Assembly (NCBI RefSeq): GCF_001427785.1
Contig: NZ_LMHM01000013.1
Coordinates: 886,906 to 949,737, forward strand
Reading direction: 5' to 3'
Length of the DNA: 62,832 bases
DNA from: Lysobacter sp. Root690
Lineage (GTDB): Bacteria > Pseudomonadota > Gammaproteobacteria > Xanthomonadales > Xanthomonadaceae
Positions 18,599-27,000 of this stretch are shown here, piece by piece. Position 1 is the first letter of the stretch. The number at the start of each line of letters is the position of its first letter. Below the pieces are notes generated by a model. The model was given only the letters and a program-made list of their open reading frames with translations, was not told the DNA's origin and made no database searches. The position numbers and the translations under genes were made by a program.

Positions 18599-19246
18599 AT
18601 GAGAACCCACGGAACCCTGGTCAAATGGAATGACGAGCGCGGCTTCGGTTTCATCGCCCCGGCGCAGGGCAGCGACGAACTGTTCGTGCATGTGTCGGCG
18701 TTCCGGCGCGGTGGCGCCCGGCCGCAGGTAAACGAGTTGGTGTCGTTCGAAATACGCACCAAGCCCGACGGCAAGAAAGAAGCGATTAACGTGATGCGTG
18801 CCGGCGAAGCCGCGCGGCGGCCGGCGCATCGCCGATCGTCACGCGATGCGGCTGCGCCGCGTACGGGGTTGATCGGAAGCGCGCTGAGCATCGCCGCCGT
18901 TGTCGCGATCGGCTGGGTGGGCTACGACCGTTATTTCGGCGGTCGCGATGTCACGCACGCGCCGATGGCCGAATCCGCTGACGCCGCTTTATCCGGCAGC
19001 CATCGGGCATCGCCCGGGTCGGTCGCTCGCGTGTCGGATAGTCGTCCTGCAATGCCCGCGTCGACGGCGGAAGCGGCCGAATCCGCGGCCGCTGCATCCC
19101 GCCCTCGTCCGGCATTCGTTTGCGACGGGCGCGAGCATTGTTCGGAAATGACCTCCTGCGCAGAGGCGAGGTTCTTTCTGCAGCACTGCCCCAATACGAA
19201 GATGGATGGCGACGACGATGGCCTGCCCTGCGAGCAAGAGTGCTGA
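18599..19246 (+). CDS. Cold-shock domain / membrane helix / Excalibur fusion protein
   Basis: 215 residues from ATG 18599. Residues 1-66 form a cold-shock nucleic-acid-binding fold, with RNP1-like GFGFIAP (15-21) and RNP2-like LFVHVSAF (28-35). A basic linker leads to one transmembrane helix at about 90-108 (LIGSALSIAAVVAIGWVGY). A low-complexity Ala/Ser stretch then leads to a C-terminal Excalibur-type calcium-binding domain (about 173-215) with CSEMTSCAEARFFLQHCPN and DGDDDGLPCE. The topology puts the RNA/DNA-binding part in the cytoplasm and the Excalibur part outside. The function of this combination is not established. Confidence 0.8.
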   Translation: MRTHGTLVKWNDERGFGFIAPAQGSDELFVHVSAFRRGGARPQVNELVSFEIRTKPDGKKEAINVMRAGEAARRPAHRRSSRDAAAPRTGLIGSALSIAAVVAIGWVGYDRYFGGRDVTHAPMAESADAALSGSHRASPGSVARVSDSRPAMPASTAEAAESAAAASRPRPAFVCDGREHCSEMTSCAEARFFLQHCPNTKMDGDDDGLPCEQEC

Positions 19247-19510
19247 GGAAACGCGCGATAACCCGCGCGGCTCTTTTGCAGGAAGCTTGAGCCCCGACGC
19301 TGTTCACTGGGTCGCATCGAAACGCCGCTGAAAACTGAGCGAAAAGCGCCGGGGGCTGAAACCCATCCACAAAAGGCCTCGCAGAGCGCGAGCGGTCGCG
19401 CAAAACCGGCGTGCTTCACATTACGAGTATCGACTCGCCGCGTTTCTCGCCGGCTTTACTTCCTGCGCCGCATCCTCGCCGCAGGCATCGCTCGCCCCAG
19501 GAGTCCGACC

Positions 19511-20827
19511 ATGATCCGTTCGCCGCGGGTGACCGCGTTATCGATCGCCGCCACACTGGCGCTCACCGCCTGCGGCGAAAGCGCGACCCTGCGGGTCTCC
19601 GACGGCACCGGCGCGTCGCCGACGCTGCCGTCGCCGAATCCGACCACGTTGCCGACCGTCAACATCGCGCCCGCGATCGGTTGGCCGCGGGGCGCCAAGC
19701 CGACGCCGGCGCCGGGATTGGCGGTGACCGCGTTCGCGGTCGGGCTGGATCATCCGCGCTGGCTGCAGGTGTTGCCCAACGGTGATGTGCTGGTCGCCGA
19801 AAGCAATGCGCCGTCCGACGGCGAGAAACCCTCAGGTTTCAAGGCTTGGATGGCAGGCCGGGTGATGAAGAAGGCCGGCGCGACGGTGCCGAGCGCCGAT
19901 CGGATCAGCCTGCTGCGCGATGCCGACAACGATGGCGTCGCCGAGTTACGCACGGTCCTGCTCAAGGACCTGCATTCTCCGTTCGGCATGGCCCTGGTCG
20001 GCAACGAACTGTATGTCGCCAACGCCGATGCAGTGTGGCGTTTTCCGTATCGCGAAGGCGAGACCACGATCGCCGACAAGGGCAGCAAGGTCACCGATCT
20101 GCCGGCCGGGCTCAATCATCACTGGACCAAGAACCTGATCGCCAGCCGCGACGGCGGCAAGCTCTACATCACCGTCGGTTCCAACAGCAATGTCGGCGAG
20201 AACGGGCTGGACAAAGAAGAGGGACGCGCGGCGATCTGGGAACTCGATCGCGCCAGCGGCGAAAAGCGTTTGTTCGCGACCGGGCTGCGCAATCCCAACG
20301 GCCTGGCCTGGGAGCCGGGCACCGGCGCGCTGTGGACCGCGGTCAATGAACGCGACGAGATCGGCAGCGACTTGGTCCCCGACTACATCACTTCGGTCAA
20401 GGACGGCGGGTTTTATGGCTGGCCTTACAGCTATTACGGCCAGCATGTGGATGCGCGGGTGAAACCGCAGAACCCCGAACTGGTCGCCAAGGCCCTGGTG
20501 CCCGATTACGCACTCGGGCCGCATACCGCCTCGCTCGGCATCGCGTTCTCGCAGGGCACCAGCCTGCCGGAGGCGTTCGCGAACGGTTTGTTCGTGGGCC
20601 AGCACGGTTCGTGGAATCGCAAACCCAAGAGCGGCTACAAGGTGATCTACGTGCCGTTCAACAACGGCAAGCCCGATGGCGCGCCGGTCGATGTGCTGAC
20701 CGGTTTCCTCAATGCCGACGAAGACGCGCAAGGGCGGCCGGTGGATGTACGCCTGGACAAGCACGGCGCCTTGTTGGTCAGCGACGACGTCGGCAATACG
20801 GTGTGGCGGGTGACCGCGGCGAAGTGA
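19511..20827 (+). CDS. PQQ-type sorbosone/glucose dehydrogenase-like lipoprotein
   Basis: 438 residues with a lipoprotein signal (ATLALTAC, Cys21), then a six-bladed propeller of the soluble PQQ glucose/L-sorbosone dehydrogenase group. The blades can be followed through [80 protein letters not shown] and [25 protein letters not shown] sits 8 bases before the ATG. Members oxidise aldoses in the periplasm with PQQ, but no pqq genes are nearby, so the cofactor and substrate are inferred only. The gene stands alone. Confidence 0.85.
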   Translation: MIRSPRVTALSIAATLALTACGESATLRVSDGTGASPTLPSPNPTTLPTVNIAPAIGWPRGAKPTPAPGLAVTAFAVGLDHPRWLQVLPNGDVLVAESNAPSDGEKPSGFKAWMAGRVMKKAGATVPSADRISLLRDADNDGVAELRTVLLKDLHSPFGMALVGNELYVANADAVWRFPYREGETTIADKGSKVTDLPAGLNHHWTKNLIASRDGGKLYITVGSNSNVGENGLDKEEGRAAIWELDRASGEKRLFATGLRNPNGLAWEPGTGALWTAVNERDEIGSDLVPDYITSVKDGGFYGWPYSYYGQHVDARVKPQNPELVAKALVPDYALGPHTASLGIAFSQGTSLPEAFANGLFVGQHGSWNRKPKSGYKVIYVPFNNGKPDGAPVDVLTGFLNADEDAQGRPVDVRLDKHGALLVSDDVGNTVWRVTAAK

Positions 20828-20863
20828 GCGTTCGAAACCGCGAAGATCGACGCGGACGCGCGA

Positions 20864-21535
20864 TCAATCGCAGCCGTCGCGTCCGCCGTCGAACAACACC
20901 GCTTGTTGCGCCTTCGCCGCTTGCGGTCGCAGGCCCGCGGCGCTGACGCTGAGTTTGAGGTGTTCGGCCGAGACCTCGACCCGCAGGCGCTTGCCGCCGC
21001 CGCGCTCGAGGTATTCGATCACCCGCGTGCCCGCGACGGCGTTCTTCGCCGGTGGCGCGCTCGCGGCGGAGCGGACGTATTCGATTTGTCCGCTGGGATT
21101 TGCGATCAAGGTCGGCATCGCATCCGGGTTGGATTTGCGTGCCTTGGCCGAGCGCAAGGTCTTGACCGGCGCGTCGGCGTGAGCGGTTGCCGGCGCGGAC
21201 ACGATCGGCGCGGTCGCCATCGCCGCGTGCTGGCCGTCGCGCGAGAACATCAGGCGCAGGCGTTTGTCCGGATCGTCGCCGTCGGCGCGCTGCAACTGGC
21301 CGGTGAGCCAATCGGAACGTTCGCGGTCGGGCAGCAGGCGCAGCAGCAAGGTGGCGCGGCCGTTGGGTTCGACTTTCTGGATCCAGCAGCCGCGTACCGC
21401 GTCGATATCGGCCGTTGCGGCGGGTGGCGTGGGCGGAGTCGGTGGCGTTGCGGCCGCGGCATCGAAGGCGGCGAACGCGAACAGTAGCGGCGCGGCGAAA
21501 CGCAGCGAGCGACGGGCAGCGGATGAGCGGGCCAT
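20864..21535 (-). CDS. Hypothetical exported protein
   Basis: 223 residues. A Sec signal peptide is likely (RFAAPLLFAFAAFDAAAA), followed by a short repeat of TPP and an otherwise unrecognised globular part with CWIQKVEPNGRATLLLRLLP and a basic middle (TLRSAKARKSNPDAMPTLIA). Two cysteines, one after the signal and one three residues from the end (RDGCD), may form a disulphide. It converges with the sorbosone-dehydrogenase-like gene (37 bases apart) and is followed, on the same strand, by no partner. Function unknown. Confidence 0.7.
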   Translation of the reverse strand: MARSSAARRSLRFAAPLLFAFAAFDAAAATPPTPPTPPAATADIDAVRGCWIQKVEPNGRATLLLRLLPDRERSDWLTGQLQRADGDDPDKRLRLMFSRDGQHAAMATAPIVSAPATAHADAPVKTLRSAKARKSNPDAMPTLIANPSGQIEYVRSAASAPPAKNAVAGTRVIEYLERGGGKRLRVEVSAEHLKLSVSAAGLRPQAAKAQQAVLFDGGRDGCD

Positions 21536-21640
21536 GCGGGACTCTCGCGAAGGTGACCGGGCTCGATCTTAAGCGTCCGCGCCGCCGATCCCGGGTTTTA
21601 GGCGCCTCGCCGTGGCCGGCGGTTCAGCGAGCGGCGCGCG

Positions 21641-24019
21641 TCATTGCACCACCGCCACCTCGATCTCGCGCTCATCGCTGCGGCCATGATCGTCGACCAC
21701 CGACAGACGGAACTGGCCGGTGCGGTCCGGCGTCCAAGCCAGCGCCTTGCCCGCGTCGGCGCTGCCGATGAAGGTGTTGCCGACGAACCAGAACACCTTC
21801 GACACGTCGGCATCCACCGTCGCGGCCAGACTCAGGTTGACCTGATCGGGATGCGACAGCCGCATCGTGTAGCGGGTGGCGCGATACGGCGAGGTGATGC
21901 TCGGCGCCGAGCCCAGCCAGTCCTGCGCGCCGCCGCAGTCGTGGCCGGCCGGCGGCCGCCGGCGCGGAATTCCGGCCTGCACGAACACCTGGGCCAGATC
22001 CGACGGCCAGAATTCGAACACTTCGGTGCGCATCGTGCTCGGGTCGAAACGTCCGCACACCGGTCGGCCGGTGGCGCGGTCGAGCGCGATCGCGCGATGC
22101 ACGGTGCTGATCCGGATCGGCGACTTGCCCGGTATGAACCAGGTCATGCCGCGCTGCGGGCACCACGCGTTGGGCAGATCGCCGCTGGCGCGACACACTT
22201 CGACTCGCTTGATGTTGATCGGCCATTGCCGCACCGGTTCGGCCAGATCCACGCGCGCGGCCTGCAGACCGTCGACGATGTCGAAGAACAGCGGCGCGGC
22301 GGCTTCCACCCCGATCAACGCCGGATTGCTGGAGCCGTCGAAGTTGCCCAGCCACACCACCAACACGTAAGGCCCGACGATGCCGGCGCTCCACGCATCC
22401 CGGAACGCCCACGAGGTGCCGGTCTTCCACGCCACCGGCAAGGGCCGCGAGGCCGATTGCGAACCCGCGTCGGGACGCGGATTCTGCCGCAGCATGTCGC
22501 GGGTGATGTAGGACGCCTCGGCGCTGAGCAGGCGCGCGCCTTCCTCCTGCGGATCGTCCTCGCGCCAGCGCAGCGGACGCAGGCGGCCGTCGTTGCCGAG
22601 CATCGCGTACATGCGCGCGAGTTCCTCCATCGTCACTTCGCCGCCGCCGAGCACCAGCGCGAGGCCGTAGTGATCCTTGCTGGCCATGCGGCTGACCCCG
22701 GCCTGGCGCAGGAAATCGTAGAACGTGGGTTGCTTGAGTTGCGCGGCGACGCTGACCGCGGGGATGTTGCGGCTGCGCACCAGCGCTTCGGTCGCGGTCA
22801 CTGGCCCCATGAAGCGGCCGTCGAAGTTTTCCGGCGTGTACGGTCCGAACGCGCTGGGTACGTCGCGGAGCACGGTCTGCGGATGCAGCACGCCTTGATC
22901 GAGGGCGAGCGCATAGATGAAAGGCTTGAGTGTGGAGCCGGGCGAACGCTTGGCGTCGCTGCCGTTGACCTGGCCCTGGATCGAGGTGTCGAAATAATCG
23001 GCCGAACCGACCAGCGCGCGCACGCCCATGTCGCGGGTGTCGATCAGGATCGCGCTGGCGTTGCGCAGGCCGCGGCTGCGCTCGCGTTGCAGATGATTGC
23101 GCACGCGTTCTTCGAGCAGCCGCTGCAGGCGCGCGTCGAGGGTCGTCTTGAGTTCCGGCCCGGCCTGCGGATGCCAGGCGCGTTCGGCCAACACGCGATC
23201 GACCAGATGCGGCGCGCGGAACGGCAGTTCGCGCGCGCTGTGCAGGCGCAGCGGCAGATTGAGCAGCGCGTCCTCGGCGAGGTCTTCGGGATGACGTTCA
23301 CGCCAGCGCGCATACAGACGGGCGCGCGCGGCTTCCAGGCCGGTGCCGATGTAGAACGCGTCGTCATCGCGCGCGGCGAGTTTGCCGCGGCGCGAGGGCG
23401 CTTGCGGCAATACCGCGAGCGCCAACGATTCTGGAAGGGTTACGCGATCGGGTGGCTTGCGGTAATAGATCAGGCTGGCCGCGCCGACGCCTTCGATATT
23501 GCCGCCGTAGGGCGCGAAGTTGAGGTAGGCCTCGAGGATTTCGTCTTTCGAATAGAACAGCTCCAGTTGCAGCGCGCGCGCGATCTGCACCAGCTTGCCG
23601 CGCACGTCGCGGGTCTGCAGGCGCCAGCGCAGACGCGCGAGCTGCATGGTCAGGGTCGAGCCGCCGATTCGCGCCTCGCCGCTGCCGTAGGTCGACCACG
23701 CGCCGCGCACCAGGCTGATCGGGTTGAAGCCCGGATGCCAGCGGAACCAGGCGTCTTCCTGCAGCATCACCGCTTCGACCAGTTGCGGCGAGATGTCCTT
23801 GAGTGGCACCCACAGCCGGTAACGCTGATCGCTGGCGAGGGTCAGCCGCAACAGCCGGCCCTCGCGATCGCGCACGACGGTGGACAGCGGGATCGATTCG
23901 GATAACGAAGGGTGGGGCCACCACCGCGCGCCGATCAGCACCGCGGCGAGGACGGTGAGGCTCAGCAGCCACCACCGCCATCGCCGCAGACCGCGGCGCA
24001 AGCTTGCGCGCACGGTCAT
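21641..24019 (-). CDS. pbpC: Penicillin-binding protein 1C
   Basis: 792 residues, bifunctional class A layout. An N-terminal membrane anchor (WWLLSLTVLAAVLIGARWW) is followed by a glycosyltransferase-51 domain with the QEDAWFRWHPG motif (Glu88) and GGSTLTMQLAR (119-129). The transpeptidase domain has SPGSTLKPF (Ser362, Lys365), and VAWKTGTSWAFRDAW supplies the KTG box. A C-terminal BiPBP-C domain spans about residues 700-792. PBP1C polymerises glycan strands in the periplasm. The start ATG overlaps the stop of the alpha-2-macroglobulin gene by four bases, the same pairing as yfhM-pbpC in enterobacteria, where macroglobulin is thought to protect the envelope from proteases. Confidence 0.93.
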   Translation of the reverse strand: MTVRASLRRGLRRWRWWLLSLTVLAAVLIGARWWPHPSLSESIPLSTVVRDREGRLLRLTLASDQRYRLWVPLKDISPQLVEAVMLQEDAWFRWHPGFNPISLVRGAWSTYGSGEARIGGSTLTMQLARLRWRLQTRDVRGKLVQIARALQLELFYSKDEILEAYLNFAPYGGNIEGVGAASLIYYRKPPDRVTLPESLALAVLPQAPSRRGKLAARDDDAFYIGTGLEAARARLYARWRERHPEDLAEDALLNLPLRLHSARELPFRAPHLVDRVLAERAWHPQAGPELKTTLDARLQRLLEERVRNHLQRERSRGLRNASAILIDTRDMGVRALVGSADYFDTSIQGQVNGSDAKRSPGSTLKPFIYALALDQGVLHPQTVLRDVPSAFGPYTPENFDGRFMGPVTATEALVRSRNIPAVSVAAQLKQPTFYDFLRQAGVSRMASKDHYGLALVLGGGEVTMEELARMYAMLGNDGRLRPLRWREDDPQEEGARLLSAEASYITRDMLRQNPRPDAGSQSASRPLPVAWKTGTSWAFRDAWSAGIVGPYVLVVWLGNFDGSSNPALIGVEAAAPLFFDIVDGLQAARVDLAEPVRQWPINIKRVEVCRASGDLPNAWCPQRGMTWFIPGKSPIRISTVHRAIALDRATGRPVCGRFDPSTMRTEVFEFWPSDLAQVFVQAGIPRRRPPAGHDCGGAQDWLGSAPSITSPYRATRYTMRLSHPDQVNLSLAATVDADVSKVFWFVGNTFIGSADAGKALAWTPDRTGQFRLSVVDDHGRSDEREIEVAVVQ

Positions 24020-27000
24020 GGCGTCGGCACGGTCACCTGCAACTCACCGGCCGGGCCGCCCTGCGCGTACACCGAGCGCTCGTACATCGATTCGGCATAC
24101 ACCGGCGGCACCACGAACTTGCCGCTGTTGTTGGCGCGCACCTTGTACTTGAACTCGGTGACCGCGCTGCCGACGTTGCCGTACAGGACGATGCGGTCTT
24201 CGCGCTGTTCGACATGCTCCGGAGTGAAGGTCGAACCGGGCAGGGCGAGGGTCTGCTGCGGCGCGGCGTTCGGGTCTTCGCCGTCGCGCGAGGGCTGGCC
24301 GTCCTCGTCGCCGCCTTCGCTGTCGCCGCATTCCTCCTCGCAGCCTTCTTCCTCCGAATCGCTGCTGCCGGCATCGCTCGCGGTCGGCACGACGGCGTAC
24401 TGCATGATCGGTTCGAAACCGCCCGGCAGCAGGTCGACCACCGCGATGTTGCCGCGCACCTGCGCACCCAAGGCTCGCACCCGCAGGCGCACAGTGACTT
24501 CCTGGCCCTGCTTGAGCGCGGCGATCGGCTTGCCGGCGTCGTCGAGGTAATCGCGGATCACTTCCAGGCCCTTGTCCTGCACGGCCTTCGGCAGCGCGCG
24601 ATCGAAACCGCTCTGATTGACCAGATACCAGGCCGGCGCCGGACCGCCCGGCGCGACCCACAGGCGCAGATCGCCGCCGGCGAAACCGCCGCGCGCGATC
24701 GAACCCTGGGCGGCGCCGATGCGCCGCGACTTGCCGTCCTTGCCGGCCGCTTCCAGCACCGGCAGCGGTTGCTGCGGCTGGGCGCCGGCATAGGCGTCCA
24801 TCGCCAGCACGGTCAGCGCCGCGGACAAGGTGTTGTAGCGGTTGTTGCGCAACGGATCGAGCAGATGCTCCAGCGCCGTGGGCTTGAGCTGGTCCTTGGC
24901 CAGCGCGGCGAAGTGGCGATTGAGCAGGTACACGCTCCAGGCCTGGGCGATGCCGCTGTCGTAATAGACCGAATAATCGGTGCCGGCGCCCGGCGAGCCG
25001 AGGTTGGCGCGGATCAACGCCTTGTTGGCGAGCGGCCGCGCGGCCTTGTCCTGCTGCAACAGCTGATAGCTCGACGCGATCAGCAGCCCGGCCACGTCGT
25101 TTTCCCAGGTCTTCGGCTGGTCGCGCTTGATCTGCTCATGCACGCCGCTGAGCAGGTTGCTCGCGGTGCGCCCCTGACGGACCAGCAGGTACACGGCCAG
25201 CGCGCGGCTGCGCAGCGAGGCCAAGTCGTTGCCGGAACGGTCGGCGGCCATCTGTTCGAGATAACCGTTGAGCGAACGCAGCAGATCGTCGGGCACGGCT
25301 TGACCACGGTCGCGCGCTTCGAGCAGATACAGCGCCGCGTAACCGGTGACGAAATCGTCGGCATCCGGCGTCGCCGTCCACAGACCGATGCCGCCTTCGC
25401 TGTTCTGGCGCGAGCGCAGCACGTCGATGATGCCGAGCCTGGGATTGCCCGCGCCCGGGCCGATCACCTTGCCCAGTTCCGGATGCGACTGCAGCACCAG
25501 CGCCGGGAACGCACCGCTGAGCAACTGCTCGCTGCACTGGTGCGGGTAATCGCCGAGGTAGGCGGTCAGCCCGTCCAGCGCCACCAGCGGCGACACCGAG
25601 GCCGAGATCTGACGCGTGGCGTGCTGGTCGTACATCGAACGCAGCGGCTGGATGATCGTGCGCTTGTCGGTGCGGCCGGCGATCAGGTCCTGGCGTGCGA
25701 CCAGTGCCGGTCGCAACGACAGTTCGATCCGTCGCTGCGCTTTGTACGCCGTGCCCGACGCGGCCTGGATGCCGATCGGCAAGGCGCCGAGCGCATTGCC
25801 GGCGCGCACCCGGAATCGCACCGTGGTTTCGCTGCGCGGCGCGATCGAGACCGCCGCAGGCGCCGCGCCGACCAGGGTCAGCGACGGCGGCAGTTGCAGG
25901 CTCACCGCGACTTGCGCCGCGCTCTTGGCGCCTTCGATGGTGTTGGCCACGCCGACCGGCAGGTCGAACTCGTCGCCGGGCGCGACATGGGTCGGCACGG
26001 TCGGGGTCAGCACGAAATCGCCGCGCACGATCGCATCGCGCTGGATCACGCCGATGCGTTCGGGCGTGACCGCCACCGCGACCACCCGCACCTTGCCGTT
26101 GAAGTGATCGGGCAGGGTGAACTTGAACTGGTGGGCGCCGTCGACATCGACAATGCCCGACCACCACACCGCCGGTTTCTCCGATTTGCGTTTGAACGGG
26201 TTGAGGTGCTTGGACATGCCGCCTTCACCGTCGCCGCCGGGCGCGGCCGAGGCGGCGATGCGGCTGAACTCCGGCAGCAGCAAGTCGAGGATCTGCGTGG
26301 TGTCGACCTGCAGCGCCTTCTTGCGGAAGAAGTGATCCAGCGGTTCGCCGACCTTGTAGCGCGCGACCTGCAGGATGCCTTCGTCGACCGCGAACAGGAC
26401 CACGCGCGCCTTGCTGTCGGTGGTGACGTCGGCGGTCATCGGCGTGCCGGGCTTGGTCACCTTCGGCAGCGTCAAGGTCAGCGGCTGGGTGCGCGCGCTG
26501 CGATCGACCGCGAACGGCGCCACGCCGTACGACAGCGGGCTCATGTAGATCTCGTCGGAGTTCGGATCGCGCAGGAACTGCACGTTGATATAGCCGTTGC
26601 CCTCGAAATCCGCCGGCACGGTGATCTTCTGCACGCTGGCGTTGCTATCGGCGCGGAACCACACGTGGGCGTAGACCTTGTCGCGCTCCAGCGTGATCAG
26701 GCCGCTGCCGGCGTACGGCGCGCGCACGCTGACCTCGATGGTCTCGCCCGGCTTGTAGCTGGGCTTGGACAAGGTGAGGCTGAGTTCGGCGTTGCGTTCC
26801 AGCGAACGGCTCAGATTGGCCGCGCCGGCGATGCGGTAGCCGATCTGGTTGAGCACCTTGCCGTCGCTGCCGCGCACTTCGAGCACGAAGTCGCCGGGCT
26901 GGTCGGTCGGCAAGGTAACGGTCTGACGGCCGCCCGCCATCGCGACCGGCTGATCGCGCAGGTCGTAGCGGCGCTCGTGCGAGACGTAGCGGTACAGACC

